Positions 16,532 to 25,709 are shown, counted from the first letter of the stretch. The stretch is DNA of 64,000 nucleotides from Bradyrhizobium australiense (GCF_013114825.1 NZ_JAAVLX010000007.1:310001-374000), one strand, 5' to 3'. Notes: generated by a model from the sequence alone, not told the origin. A program made the numbers and translations.

Positions 16532-17875
16532 ATGAACGACATCACCCGTCGTGACGCCTTGGCGTTGGGCGCATCCGCCGCCGCGCTGGCCGTGACCGGC
16601 GCATCGGCGCAAACCGCATCCACCATCAAGGCGGCCGACGTTCCGGCGCCCAAGCTTGCAATCGAAAAAGGCGCATCCTTGCGCATGCTGCGCCCGGTGC
16701 GCTTCGTGCAGGCCGACGAGGACGTGTTCCGCGCCAATGCAGCCAAATTCACCAAGGAAACCGGCGTCGAGGTCAAGGTCGATTTCGTCGGCTGGGAAGA
16801 CATCAGCCAGCAGACCGCGGTGACATCGAATTCCGGCGCCGGCCCCGACATCATCATCGGCTTCTCCGACGCGCCGCATATCTATATCGACAAGCTGGTC
16901 GAACTCACCGACGTCGCCGACTATCTCGGCAAGCGCTATGGCGGCTGGCTGCCGCTGGCGCAAAAGTATGGCAAGCGCAACAAGAGCGACGCCTGGATCG
17001 GCTTGCCGTTCGGCGCCACCGCCGGCCCGCTGATCTACCGCAAGTCGGTGCTGCAATCGGTCGGCTTCGACAAGGTCCCGGAAGACCATGCCGGAGTTGT
17101 GGATCTATGCCGCAAGCTGCATAAAGCCGGCAAGCCGGCCGGCTTCGCGCTCGGCAACGCCAAGGGCGACGGCAACGGTTTTGCTAACTGGGCACTGTGG
17201 TCGCACAACGCTTCCCTGCTCGATGAAGAAGGCAACGTCGTCATCAACAGCAAGGAAACCATCGCCGCGCTGAACTGGGTCAAGGAGCTGTATCCGACCT
17301 TCATCGCCGGCACGTCGTCGTGGAACGACGTCAGCAACAACCGCGCCTACTCCTCGCAGGAAATCTCGCTGACTGCCAACGGCGTCTCGCTGTATTTCTC
17401 GCTGAAGAACGATCCCGCAACGCGCGCTATCGCCGAGGACAGCGAGCATCAATTGCTGCCGAAGGGCCAGGCCAAGATTTCACCGATGGCGGGGCTGACG
17501 CTGAACGCGATGCTGTTCAAGCACAGCCCGTATCCCAACGCGGCAAAGGCATTCCTGCAATATATGCTCGAGAAAGATCAGTACGAGCCGTGGCTCAATG
17601 CCAACTCGGGCTATTGGTCGCAGCCGCTTGCCGCCTATGCCGAGGCCGCGGTGTGGTCCAGCGATCCCAAGGTCAAGATCTTCAAGGACACCATGAACAG
17701 CACCTATTACGACGGCTACAAGGGCCCGATCTCGACGGCAACCGGAGCGGTCAGCGCCGATTACGTGCTGATCCAGATGTGCGCCGCGGTTGCAACCGGC
17801 GCCGCGACGCCGGAGGTCGCGGCCGCGGAAGCGGAGCAGCGCTGCAAACGGTATTTCCGGCGACAGGGCCGGTAA
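16532..17875 (+). CDS. ABC transporter extracellular solute-binding protein, Tat-type signal
   Basis: The 447-residue protein begins with ITRRDALALGASAAALAVTG, a twin-arginine-like signal cleaved around ASAQ. A family 1 (sugar-type) binding domain follows, with GPDIIIGF near 105, WIGLPFGATAGPLIYRKS near 155 and NAMLFKHSPYPNAAKAFLQY near 330. It would deliver a sugar, polyol or related compound to the two permeases encoded next. I chose the ATG at 16532, with GGGAGAAGAG upstream. A dispersed repeat (17891-17976) separates it from the first permease gene. Two Cys near the C-terminus are unusual but unexplained. Confidence 0.9.
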   Translation: MNDITRRDALALGASAAALAVTGASAQTASTIKAADVPAPKLAIEKGASLRMLRPVRFVQADEDVFRANAAKFTKETGVEVKVDFVGWEDISQQTAVTSNSGAGPDIIIGFSDAPHIYIDKLVELTDVADYLGKRYGGWLPLAQKYGKRNKSDAWIGLPFGATAGPLIYRKSVLQSVGFDKVPEDHAGVVDLCRKLHKAGKPAGFALGNAKGDGNGFANWALWSHNASLLDEEGNVVINSKETIAALNWVKELYPTFIAGTSSWNDVSNNRAYSSQEISLTANGVSLYFSLKNDPATRAIAEDSEHQLLPKGQAKISPMAGLTLNAMLFKHSPYPNAAKAFLQYMLEKDQYEPWLNANSGYWSQPLAAYAEAAVWSSDPKVKIFKDTMNSTYYDGYKGPISTATGAVSADYVLIQMCAAVATGAATPEVAAAEAEQRCKRYFRRQGR

Positions 17876-17890
17876 CGCCGAATGAGCAAC

Positions 17891-17976
17891 CGTCGTTGCG
17901 AGTAGCGTACAGACGAAGCAATCCATTCGTTCTTTCCGTGGAGGTATGGATTGCTTCGCTTCGCTCGCAATGACGG
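17891..17976. repeat. Intergenic inverted repeat, 'GAAGCAATCCAT' family
   Basis: GCAATCCAT near the left end and ATGGATTGC in the right half are reverse complements, as are GTCGTTGCGAG and CTCGCAATGAC at the outer ends. This is a well-known dispersed element in Bradyrhizobium. Its unusual feature is its place inside an ABC transporter operon, between the binding-protein gene and the first permease, where the hairpin could tune relative expression. Confidence 0.65.
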
Positions 17977-18006
17977 CCTGACGTAGCTCGCATCAGGATT
18001 ATATTG

Positions 18007-18963
18007 ATGTCCGTAACGACCCTCCCCTCGCGCGGCGTGGCGCTCCGGCAACCGGGCTGGATCGCGCGCCTGCTCGACTACAAGCCGTTCCTGATCGTGA
18101 TGTGCCTTGCGCCGGCGATCGGGTTGTTGACGGTGTTCCTCACCTATCCACTCGGCCTCGGCGTCTGGCTTGCCTTCACCGACACCACGATCGGCCAGCG
18201 CGGCATCTTCATTGGCCTTGAGAATTTCCAGTATCTGCTCAAGGATCCGCTGTGGTGGAATGCGGTATTCTACAGCGTCTTCTACACCGCGATCGCGACC
18301 ATAGGAAAATTCGCGCTCGGCTTCTGGCTGGCGCTCCTGCTCAACAACCACTTCCCGCTCAAGAGCCTGCTGCGCGCGATCGTGCTGTTGCCCTGGATCG
18401 TGCCGACGGTGCTCTCTGCGCTGGCGTTCTGGTGGATCTACGATCCGCAGTTCTCGATCATCTCCTATCTCCTGGTCGACGTGCTGCATATCCGCTCGAC
18501 CTACATCGATTTCCTCGGCACGCCGTGGCCGGCGCGCTTTTCGCTGATCGCAGCCAACATCTGGCGCGGCATTCCCTTCGTGGCGATCTCGCTGCTGGCG
18601 GGGCTGCAGACCATCTCGCCCTCGCTCTATGAAGCCGCGATGCTGGACGGCGCCACCGCCTGGCAGCGTTTCCGCTACATCACCCTCCCGATGATGATGC
18701 CGATCCTCGCCATCGTGATGACGTTCTCGATCATCTTCACCTTCACCGACTTCCAGCTCGTCTACGCCATCACCCGCGGCGGTCCGGTCAACTCCACGCA
18801 CCTGCTGGCCACGCTCGCATTCCAGCGCGGCATCGCCGGCGGCGAACTCGGTGAGGGCGCCGCGATCGCGGTCTCGATGATTCCGTTCCTGGTGTTCGCG
18901 ACATTGTTCAGCTACTTCGGCCTCGCGCGCCGCAAATGGCAGCAGGGGGAAGCCAATGACTGA
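18007..18963 (+). CDS. Sugar-type ABC transporter permease 1
   Basis: The 318-residue protein has six membrane segments and the cytoplasmic EAA loop (SLYEAAMLDGATAWQRFRYITLP near 205) of binding-protein-dependent inner-membrane permeases of the MalF/UgpA type. With the second permease it forms the channel for the ligand of the protein at 16532. The ATG at 18007 was chosen over a TTG one codon earlier. Its end overlaps the start of the next permease by eight bases, indicating coupled translation. Confidence 0.9.
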   Translation: MSVTTLPSRGVALRQPGWIARLLDYKPFLIVMCLAPAIGLLTVFLTYPLGLGVWLAFTDTTIGQRGIFIGLENFQYLLKDPLWWNAVFYSVFYTAIATIGKFALGFWLALLLNNHFPLKSLLRAIVLLPWIVPTVLSALAFWWIYDPQFSIISYLLVDVLHIRSTYIDFLGTPWPARFSLIAANIWRGIPFVAISLLAGLQTISPSLYEAAMLDGATAWQRFRYITLPMMMPILAIVMTFSIIFTFTDFQLVYAITRGGPVNSTHLLATLAFQRGIAGGELGEGAAIAVSMIPFLVFATLFSYFGLARRKWQQGEAND

Positions 18964-19858
18964 CGTAGCCGCCCAACCGGGCAACAGCAATGTCGCCAGC
19001 GCCACGCCCGACACGATGGCGTGGGATTCCCGCGCGCGGCGGGTGACGATGATCTATTTGCCGCTGGCCTGTTTCGTGCTGATCCTGCTGTTCCCGTTCT
19101 ACTGGATGGCGATCACGTCGTTCAAACCGAATGCGGAGCTCTTGAACTACAAGGAGCACAACCCGTTCTGGATCTCCTCGCCGACGCTGGCGCACATCAA
19201 GCACCTCCTGTTCAACACCGCCTATCCGACCTGGCTCAAGACCACCATGTTCGTCGCGATCGGCTCCACCTTCCTGTCGCTGTTCGCCTCGACGCTCGCG
19301 GCCTACGCGATCGAGCGCTTACGCTTCCGCGGCAGCCCTTATGTGGGTCTCGGCATCTATCTCGCCTATCTGGTGCCGCCCTCGATCCTGTTCATCCCGC
19401 TGGCCACCGTGATCGTGCAGTTCGGCCTGTTCGACTCACCGCTGGCGCTGATCCTGGTGTATCCGACTTTCCTGGTGCCGTTCTGCACCTGGCTCTTGAT
19501 CGGCTATTTCAAGTCGATCCCCTATGAGCTCGAGGAATGCGCGCTGGTCGATGGTGCCACCAGGCTGCAGATCCTGCGCCGGATCACGCTGCCGCTCGCG
19601 GTGCCCGGCCTGATCTCGGCCGGCATCTTCTCCTTCACGCTGTCATGGAACGAGTTCATCTACGCACTCGCCTTCATCCAGAGCGGCGCCAACAAGACGG
19701 TGCCGGTCGCGATTCTGACCGAGCTCGTCACCGGCGACGTCTACCAATGGGGCGCGCTGATGGCGGGCTCGCTGCTCGGCTCGCTGCCGGTCGCGCTGTT
19801 TTACTCGCTGTTCGTGGATTACTACGTGTCGTCGCTGACAGGCGCGGTGAAGGAGTAA
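18956..19858 (+). CDS. Sugar-type ABC transporter permease 2
   Basis: The 300-residue protein is a MalG/UgpE-type permease with six membrane segments and its own EAA loop (ELEECALVDGATRLQILRRITLP near 200). It overlaps the preceding permease by eight bases. No ATP-binding subunit follows; the next genes are the convergent tonB-exbDB. The importer must therefore use an ATPase encoded elsewhere, as happens with shared MsmX-like subunits, or one encoded before the window's operon. A hairpin at 19931-19956 lies just downstream. Confidence 0.9.
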   Translation: MTDVAAQPGNSNVASATPDTMAWDSRARRVTMIYLPLACFVLILLFPFYWMAITSFKPNAELLNYKEHNPFWISSPTLAHIKHLLFNTAYPTWLKTTMFVAIGSTFLSLFASTLAAYAIERLRFRGSPYVGLGIYLAYLVPPSILFIPLATVIVQFGLFDSPLALILVYPTFLVPFCTWLLIGYFKSIPYELEECALVDGATRLQILRRITLPLAVPGLISAGIFSFTLSWNEFIYALAFIQSGANKTVPVAILTELVTGDVYQWGALMAGSLLGSLPVALFYSLFVDYYVSSLTGAVKE

Positions 19859-19930
19859 AAAGCTTCATTCCGCACACAGCTTCACCTCTCCGGCTTGCGG
19901 GGTCGAGATGAGCGAACCCCGCCCTTAGGT

Positions 19931-19956
19931 CGCATCGCATCGAGAGATGCGATGCG
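19931..19956. repeat. Perfect 11-bp hairpin between converging operons
   Basis: CGCATCGCATC and GATGCGATGCG pair perfectly around a GAGA loop. It sits between the end of the ABC permease gene (19858) and the end of tonB (20063). There is no T-run on either side, so it is not a classic intrinsic terminator, but it could stabilise 3' ends or act with Rho for both converging transcripts. Confidence 0.5.
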
Positions 19957-20062
19957 GGTGGAGAAACTCTCTTCACACGAACAGCATGACTCGCGGCGGC
20001 ACCCCCACCCCAGCCCTTCCCCGCAAGCGGGAGCAACAGTCCGCTCGCGGCGCGATCATGCT

Positions 20063-20890
20063 CTATCGGATATAGAACGCCACCGGCGCGCTGAAGGGCA
20101 TCGAGGACTGCTTCACGTCAGCAGGAAAGGCAGGAAACGGCTGGGCGCGGCGGACCATGGCGAGCGTTTCGGCATCCAGCGCCGAATGACCGGACGAGCC
20201 GCCGAGGCTTGCGGAAAGCACCGCGCCGTTGCGGCTAAGCGTGAAATTGACCCGCGCGGTGCCCTGCTGGCCTGCGGCTTTGGCGGCGGGCGGGTATTGC
20301 TTGAAGCGCTGCAGATGCGCGGCGACCATCTGCCGGTAGGAAGCAAGGGCTGCCGCCGACGCGCCGGCGCTGGCGGCGGATGCCGCCTGCTCCTGGCGCT
20401 CGGCCTTGGGCGAAGCCGTCGTACGCGGCGCAGGCGGCGCGTCGCTCGGTTTCTTCGCATCCGCGCGAACCACCTTCGGCTTTACCGGTGACGGTTTTTT
20501 CTCGTGCTCGACTTTGGCCGGCTTCGGCGGAGTCGGCTCGGTCTTCTGCTCCGGCGGCGCGACAATCTCGGGCTTTTCCTGCGGCGGTGTCGGCGCGATC
20601 TGTTCTTGCACGACCTCCTGCTGCGCAGTTTCCGGCGGCGGCGAAGCATCGGCCTGCTGCATCACCGGGCCCGGCGCGAGATCCATTTGCGTCGGCTGCG
20701 GCGCGGAGGAAACCGGCGCCATGTCGATCATGATCACGGGCAACGAGACGCCGGGCACCGGCCGCTGCGTCGCCCAGTTCACCGCCAATGCAATCAGCAC
20801 CGCATGTGCCGCCACGATCGCGAAGGCCGAAACTCCCCAGCGCCTGACGACGGCATGGTCGGAAGCATCGTGCAGCACGAACGCGTTCAT
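20063..20890 (-). CDS. tonB: TonB-family energy transducer of the haem-uptake locus
   Basis: The 275-residue protein has a short cytoplasmic tail, a membrane anchor (about 18-40), a long Pro/Lys/Glu-rich periplasmic spacer (about 55-175) and a C-terminal TonB domain (about 185-275). The C-terminal domain shows YPPAAKAAGQQGTARVNFTL and a GHSALDAETLAMVRRAQPFP segment. It transmits proton-motive force, gathered by ExbB-ExbD, to the outer-membrane receptor HmuR. It follows exbD by five bases and ends the minus-strand haem operon. It is of typical length and carries all three expected regions. Confidence 0.9.
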   Translation of the reverse strand: MNAFVLHDASDHAVVRRWGVSAFAIVAAHAVLIALAVNWATQRPVPGVSLPVIMIDMAPVSSAPQPTQMDLAPGPVMQQADASPPPETAQQEVVQEQIAPTPPQEKPEIVAPPEQKTEPTPPKPAKVEHEKKPSPVKPKVVRADAKKPSDAPPAPRTTASPKAERQEQAASAASAGASAAALASYRQMVAAHLQRFKQYPPAAKAAGQQGTARVNFTLSRNGAVLSASLGGSSGHSALDAETLAMVRRAQPFPAFPADVKQSSMPFSAPVAFYIR

Positions 20891-20895
20891 GGTGC

Positions 20896-21339
20896 TCAGC
20901 TTCGGCCGTCAAGGCCGACCAGCGCGATCTTGAGATAGCCGGCGTTGCGCAAGAGGTTCATCACCTCCATCAGGTCGCCATAGCTGACCGCCTTGTCGGC
21001 TCGCAGAAAGATACGCTCGTCCTTTTTCCCCTGCGTGATGCTATCGAGCGTGGAGGTCAGCGCATCGCGCGCGATGACGTCCTCGCTCACCGCAACCGAC
21101 AGGTCCGGCTTCACGGTGACGAACACCGGCTTGTCCGGACGCGGCGATGGCTCGACCGCGCTCGCCGGCAGATCGACGCCGAGATCGACGGTTGCAAGCG
21201 GGGCGGCGACCATGAAGATGATCAAGAGCACCAGCATCACGTCGATGAACGGCGTCACATTGATCTCGTGCGCCTCGACAAGATCGTCGCTGCCGCCGCG
21301 CGCCCGTCCGCCGACTGCCTGACCGAGCTTTACGCCCAT
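20896..21339 (-). CDS. exbD: ExbD-type biopolymer transport protein
   Basis: The 147-residue protein has the ExbD layout: a cytoplasmic N-terminus, one membrane helix (about 27-47) and a periplasmic domain. The NVTPFIDVMLVLLIIF segment carries the conserved Asp in the membrane that conducts protons. It works with ExbB to energise TonB. The ATG at 21339 has GAGGG six bases upstream, and the gene lies 17 bases after exbB and five before tonB, so the three are one operon. Confidence 0.93.
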   Translation of the reverse strand: MGVKLGQAVGGRARGGSDDLVEAHEINVTPFIDVMLVLLIIFMVAAPLATVDLGVDLPASAVEPSPRPDKPVFVTVKPDLSVAVSEDVIARDALTSTLDSITQGKKDERIFLRADKAVSYGDLMEVMNLLRNAGYLKIALVGLDGRS

Positions 21340-21356
21340 CGCTCACCCTCCCTCGC

Positions 21357-22142
21357 TCACTCGGCGGCGCGCGCCAGCCGGAACGCGCCGCGGTCGCCCT
21401 CGCGGCTGATCAAGAGCAGCACCAGCGCCGAGGCATCGCCGAGCAGCGCACGATGGGCTGCAATCGTGCGGGTGAGATGGTTGTAGATCACGACCGCTGG
21501 GATCGCCGCGACGAGACCGAGCGCGGTCGCCAGCAACGCCTCCGCAATGCCGGGCGCCACCACGGCGAGATTGGTGGTCTTGGCTTCGGAAATGCCGATG
21601 AAGGAATTCATGATGCCCCAGACCGTTCCGAACAGGCCGACGAACGGCGCGGTGGCGCCGATGGTCGCGAGTACGCCGGTGCCGCGCGCGATCTGCCTGG
21701 ACATTGCCGCCTCGACCCGCTCCAGCCGCAGCGCGACGCGCTCCTTGAGGCCGTCGTCGAAATGACCGCCGGAAAGGCTGGCCTCGCGCGCGGCAGACTG
21801 GATGATCTGCGCCACAGCATCGTTGCCGCCGCGGGTTTCCTGCTCGGCTTTGGCCAGCACGGTATCGGTTTCCAACAGACTCAGTCGCCGCCTGGCAGTC
21901 ACCGTCTTGCGGCGGATTTCGATGGTCTTGGCCAGCCAGATCGTCCACGTTACGAGCGAGGCGAAGGCTAGCCCGATCATGACCGCCTGCACCACGACGT
22001 CCGCACTCACGAACATGTTCCAGGGCGAAAGGTTGCGCGGCAACAGCGCGACGTCGGTGGCGGCGAGCGCCGACCCCGGCATCGCGGCCACGCCGGCGGC
22101 GCCACAGCAACGGATCATAACGTTCAGCACTCTTCGCTGCAT
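21357..22142 (-). CDS. exbB: ExbB-type biopolymer transport protein
   Basis: The 261-residue protein starts with a signal-like hydrophobic stretch ending in AALA, as in many alphaproteobacterial ExbB proteins. A TolQ/ExbB domain with three membrane segments follows. GTVWGIMNSFIGI near 165 and the EALLATALGLVAAIPAVV helix near 190 carry the family's conserved residues. It forms the pentameric proton channel with ExbD that drives TonB. I chose the ATG at 22142, with GGGAGA six bases upstream; the open frame continues much further without protein-like sequence. hutX precedes it by 31 bp. Confidence 0.92.
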   Translation of the reverse strand: MQRRVLNVMIRCCGAAGVAAMPGSALAATDVALLPRNLSPWNMFVSADVVVQAVMIGLAFASLVTWTIWLAKTIEIRRKTVTARRRLSLLETDTVLAKAEQETRGGNDAVAQIIQSAAREASLSGGHFDDGLKERVALRLERVEAAMSRQIARGTGVLATIGATAPFVGLFGTVWGIMNSFIGISEAKTTNLAVVAPGIAEALLATALGLVAAIPAVVIYNHLTRTIAAHRALLGDASALVLLLISREGDRGAFRLARAAE

Positions 22143-22173
22143 GATCGTCTCCCGAGCTGACAATACGGATCGG

Positions 22174-22689
22174 CTACGCCGCGCGGCCGGGCGCGATCCT
22201 TTCCGCCAACGCATGAAATCGCTGCAACTGGTCGTCGCGCAGCGCGCGCTGCTCGTCGCGGCCGACGAACACCTTGAACATGATGCCGCCGTCAACGTTG
22301 ATGAACGCGATGAACGCCGACGATTTGCCCATGAAGGGGCGTTCGACGAAGGCAATTGCCGCGCAGCGTTCGTGCCGGAGATGACCGTGCAATCCCTTCG
22401 GCTGCATCAGGTTGAAGTAGCCGCGGCCGACCTCGCCCGCCGGGACGGCGCCGGTGAATTCGAAGATCGCATCGTCTGTGTGGACGATCAGCGTCACCTC
22501 GCCCCATTGCGCGATGTCGTTCATCGCGGCGGCGAATTCTTCGCCATGACCGAAGCGCACCATCGTGCCGGGGAGCGCATCGAGCACGGCGCGCGGCGAG
22601 ACCTGCCGCTCCCGCGCCACGTCCTCGATCACCGCGCCCGGATTCTCGGCCATATAGCCCTTGAGGTCGGCAAGGTCCGTGCTCAGCAT
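22174..22689 (-). CDS. hutX: Haem utilisation cytosolic carrier protein HutX
   Basis: The 171-residue protein fits the HutX/HuvX family, small dimeric cytosolic haem-binding proteins that receive imported haem and pass it on. Family landmarks include the N-terminal helical part with a DVARERQVS segment, then FGHGEEFA, HTDDAIFEFTGAVP, and GYFNLMQPKGLHGHL, whose His residues are plausible haem ligands. The ATG at 22689 has GGGAGG six bases upstream. It lies 13 bp after the haem monooxygenase gene and before exbB, an order seen in rhizobial haem loci, so it probably hands haem to the monooxygenase. Confidence 0.88.
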   Translation of the reverse strand: MLSTDLADLKGYMAENPGAVIEDVARERQVSPRAVLDALPGTMVRFGHGEEFAAAMNDIAQWGEVTLIVHTDDAIFEFTGAVPAGEVGRGYFNLMQPKGLHGHLRHERCAAIAFVERPFMGKSSAFIAFINVDGGIMFKVFVGRDEQRALRDDQLQRFHALAERIAPGRAA

Positions 22690-22702
22690 CGTCGCCTCCC
22701 CG

Positions 22703-23038
22703 TCACGCGGCGGCGCTGGATTTGCGCTCGCTCATGATCACCTCAAAGCCTTCGAATTTGGGATGGCCGAGGTAGAGGCTTTCGCCGGTCTTGTTGTCGG
22801 CGCGGGCATGCGCGCGGCGGAACTCTTCCGAACGGGTCCAGGCTTCAAAAGCCGCCTTGTCCGCCCAGACCGTATGCGACGAATACAGCGTGTGATCCTC
22901 GGCCACGGGACCCTTCAGCAGGTGAAACTCGACGAATCCGGCCATGTTGCTGAGATAGGACTCGCGCGTGCGCCACACGGTCTCGAAGGCCGTTTCCGAG
23001 CCAATCTTCACCTGGAACCTGTTCATAGCGATAAACAT
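22703..23038 (-). CDS. hmuQ: Haem-degrading monooxygenase (IsdG/HmuQ-HmuD type, ABM fold)
   Basis: The 111-residue protein has the antibiotic-biosynthesis-monooxygenase ferredoxin fold of IsdG-like haem oxygenases. The catalytic set is visible in outline: Asn near the start (MNRFQV), Trp in SSHTVWADKAAFEAW, and the His of RRAHA for haem ligation. Bradyrhizobium japonicum has two such enzymes, HmuQ and HmuD, that open the haem ring and release iron; the position next to hmuR supports HmuQ, but the exact paralogue is inferred. AAGGAG stands seven bases before the ATG at 23038. It is followed by hutX after 13 bp. Confidence 0.85.
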   Translation of the reverse strand: MFIAMNRFQVKIGSETAFETVWRTRESYLSNMAGFVEFHLLKGPVAEDHTLYSSHTVWADKAAFEAWTRSEEFRRAHARADNKTGESLYLGHPKFEGFEVIMSERKSSAAA

Positions 23039-23171
23039 TTGAAATCTCCTTGCTGGGTTGCTGGGGTGCGCCTAGCGTACCGTTTGAGTTGGTTGGAAAC
23101 ATGGATGCACCGAAGCCGCGCTGGAGCATCAGCGCGGCTCGGTGCAACCTTATTGGGTTCAATTCGTCGAA

Positions 23172-25523
23172 CTATGCTCCGCCAAAGTGAATCTTCAAGC
23201 CGGCTTTGTAGACCCTGCCCGGTCCGGGGCTCGACCACAACACGTCGTTCTGCGTCGTGCCGTCGGTGGAGTTGCCGGGGATCGCGTAGGGCCGATAGTA
23301 CTGGTTCAAGAGATTGTCGATCGACGCCGAGAAGACAATGTCCTTGGTCGCATTCCAGGTCAGGTAAAGATTGACCAGCTCATATCCGGTCGCGGGCAGA
23401 TAGCCGACGGGCACGTCGTTGTTGGCGCCGAACGAGGACCACTGCGCGGCCAGGATCAGCCTGCGGTCGAGCAGCCGCACGCCGCCGGTTGTGGTGATCT
23501 TGCGCGGCGTGATGGTCGCGAGCCCGATATTGGTCGCGACGTTCTTGCCGCGGATCAGGTGGCCGGCGACGCCGACATACCACAGGCCCGCATCGTACAT
23601 CGTCTCGGCTTCAACGCCTTCGATCCGGGCATGCGTAATGTTCTGGTACTGGTAGTACTGACTGAACGAGCCGAACATCGTCGCGACGGGCGGCGAGGCG
23701 ACGAGGTCGATATACCCATCGACGTCGTTGCGGAAGACGTTGAACTTGCCGCGGAAGCTGTCGTTGGCGGCAAAAATACCGTCATATTTCAGGTTGAGAC
23801 CGGCCTCCTTGTTCTTGCCGACCTCCGGCCGCAGGTTCGGATTGGGCAGGAAGCAGAACAATCCCACGGTGCCGTCCGGGCAGGGGAAGAATGCGGGACC
23901 GCCGCCGGTCGCATGCGCACCGGAGACCAGCGTCTCCGTGATCGAGGGCGCGCGATAGCCTTCGGCATAGCTGACATAGGGCGTGAAGCCAGCCACCGGC
24001 GTCACACCAATGGTGATCTTGGGCGAGAAGCGGTCACCGCCGCCCCCGGTCGCCACCATCGGCGAATGCAGATCGTAGCGGTCGTAGCGGAGCGCGCTGA
24101 CGACTTCGAGCCAGGTCGAGTAGTTCTGTTTCAACTGCGCGAATCCGCCAGAGACGGTGCGCAAGCCGCTCGGCGTCGTGATGTTCGAATTGCCGCGGCT
24201 GTCGCTCGTCCTCACGTCATCCTGGAACGCATCGACGCCTAGCGTGACCGCGTTGCGCCAGTCGCCGACATTGAACCGCGTCGTGTTGTTGACGTCGATC
24301 CCCAGCGTATCAAGCACATAGCCGCGCCGATCGCCGACGCAGCCCGAAATGTTATTACCGGCGCTGCCAGGGCCACAAAGGGCCACCCCAGCGGTGCTGT
24401 TGTGATAGGTCTTAACCTGGTCGTTATCGGTCCGGTTGCCGTAAAGGGACATATTCCAGTCCCACAGATTGTCATCGGGCTTGCTGTATTTCCAGGTCAG
24501 CGTCCCCGTGTAGTTCTTGGCGTCCGACGCGTAGACCGACGAGCCCTGAAACAGTGCGCGCTGCGCCGGGGTCAGCACCGGCCCGCGATTGAACTGGCCG
24601 ATGCTGTACTGATAATCCTGGAAAATGCCGCCCAGCTTGATCTCGTGGCCGTCGGCTGGCCGCACGGTAAGCTTCATCAGGCCGGCGGCGATCTCGTTGC
24701 CGGTGTTGCCGATCTCGGTGCCGTTGCCGTCCTTGTAATTGCCCTGCGTACGGTAGACCGCGCCGCCGAAGATATCGGCATTGGGATCGGCGCGCACGCC
24801 GCCGAAGATCGAGCCAAGCCCGCGATCCTTGTTGGTGCCGTAGGAGCCGGTCATGTCGACGCCCCAGCGCTCGCCAGGACGCACGACGTCGTCGATGTCC
24901 TTGGTGCGGAACGAGACCACGCCGCCGATCGCGCCCGAGCCGTAGATGTTCGCAGTCGGCCCGCGCACCACATCGACGCCGCCGACCAGCTCGGGCTCGA
25001 GGAAGAACGAGCCGTTGGCATTGTGGCCGGTGCGCTGATAGTTCTGCCGCGCGCCATCGACGACGACGGCAACGCGGCCGAAATCCTGCAGGCCGCGAAT
25101 GTTGATGACGGTCGAGGGATCGTCTCCGCGCTCCTGGAATGATACGCCGGGCACATTGTAGAAGATATCGGACAACCGGTTCGGCTGCAGGCCCTGGATC
25201 TGCTCCAGCGTCACCGCGCTGACCGGCGCCAGCGCGTCGATCGCGCGCTCCTCGGTCTTCGACGCCGCCACCGTAATCGTGTCGAGCGATTGCACCGGCC
25301 CGGTCCCAATCTGCGCGCGCGCGTTCATCACAGGCGCGGCGGCCTGCTGGTCCGCTTGCGGCTTTGCAGGCTTGCGCCGCGCTTGCTTCTTCTGCTCAGG
25401 CGAAGACGCAGCGGCCTGCGTATCCGCCGTCTGCGCGTGGCCGGCTTCCCCGACCAGCAATGCAATCGAAAACACCGACGCGCCCAACAAGAGGGCGCGC
25501 GAAATCCTAGCCCCGTCAGCCAT
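23172..25523 (-). CDS. hmuR: TonB-dependent haem/haemoglobin receptor
   Basis: The 783-residue outer-membrane receptor has a signal peptide (about 1-30), a Gln/Ala/Lys-rich stretch, a TonB-box-like region, a plug domain (about 85-205) and a 22-strand barrel ending in an aromatic-poor HFGGA. The haem-receptor signature is clear: YRAP near 520, then a His (SGAHATGGG) and an NPNL box (LPNPNLRPEVG) near 560, the FRAP-His-NPNL layout of haem receptors. I chose the ATG at 25523 rather than 25625 because the signal peptide follows it directly. It is the first gene of the minus-strand haem operon, divergent from hemP; a 133-bp gap precedes the monooxygenase gene. Confidence 0.92.
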   Translation of the reverse strand: MADGARISRALLLGASVFSIALLVGEAGHAQTADTQAAASSPEQKKQARRKPAKPQADQQAAAPVMNARAQIGTGPVQSLDTITVAASKTEERAIDALAPVSAVTLEQIQGLQPNRLSDIFYNVPGVSFQERGDDPSTVINIRGLQDFGRVAVVVDGARQNYQRTGHNANGSFFLEPELVGGVDVVRGPTANIYGSGAIGGVVSFRTKDIDDVVRPGERWGVDMTGSYGTNKDRGLGSIFGGVRADPNADIFGGAVYRTQGNYKDGNGTEIGNTGNEIAAGLMKLTVRPADGHEIKLGGIFQDYQYSIGQFNRGPVLTPAQRALFQGSSVYASDAKNYTGTLTWKYSKPDDNLWDWNMSLYGNRTDNDQVKTYHNSTAGVALCGPGSAGNNISGCVGDRRGYVLDTLGIDVNNTTRFNVGDWRNAVTLGVDAFQDDVRTSDSRGNSNITTPSGLRTVSGGFAQLKQNYSTWLEVVSALRYDRYDLHSPMVATGGGGDRFSPKITIGVTPVAGFTPYVSYAEGYRAPSITETLVSGAHATGGGPAFFPCPDGTVGLFCFLPNPNLRPEVGKNKEAGLNLKYDGIFAANDSFRGKFNVFRNDVDGYIDLVASPPVATMFGSFSQYYQYQNITHARIEGVEAETMYDAGLWYVGVAGHLIRGKNVATNIGLATITPRKITTTGGVRLLDRRLILAAQWSSFGANNDVPVGYLPATGYELVNLYLTWNATKDIVFSASIDNLLNQYYRPYAIPGNSTDGTTQNDVLWSSPGPGRVYKAGLKIHFGGA

Positions 25524-25696
25524 ACAACCCCAACCCCGATATCTGCTCTTTGGGTCTGGCTGGCGGGCGCTGCGCGTAACTTGCGAGCTGCTTGCTGGCT
25601 GCCACATTCGGGATGCAAGCATCACACCTGCATCGCATCACGCTTGGTTACGTGGCGGGTTCCGGGCGGTCAAGGACCGCATCAGGCACTTTATAT

Positions 25697-25709
25697 CAAT
25701 TGTAAATTG
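25697..25709. promoter_or_regulatory. AT-rich inverted repeat in the hmuR/hemP divergent promoter
   Basis: CAATTGTAAATTG is a 5-base inverted repeat with a 3-base spacer in an AT-rich island of an otherwise GC-rich 260-bp promoter region. The core CAATTGTA recurs at about 25734-25741 close to the hemP start. In bradyrhizobia, Irr acting at iron control elements governs hmu genes; I could not match a known element here, so this is only a candidate. Confidence 0.3.

Noticed and set aside
17761..19014. Minus-strand open frame of 417 codons
   Set aside because: It is antisense to the ABC permease gene and is very rich in Arg, Glu and His without family features.
19970..20045. C-rich run with CCCCACCCCAGCCCTTCCCC
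   Set aside because: It resembles half of the CCCTCCCC repeat family, but the inverted partner is not visible, so it is not listed as a complete repeat.
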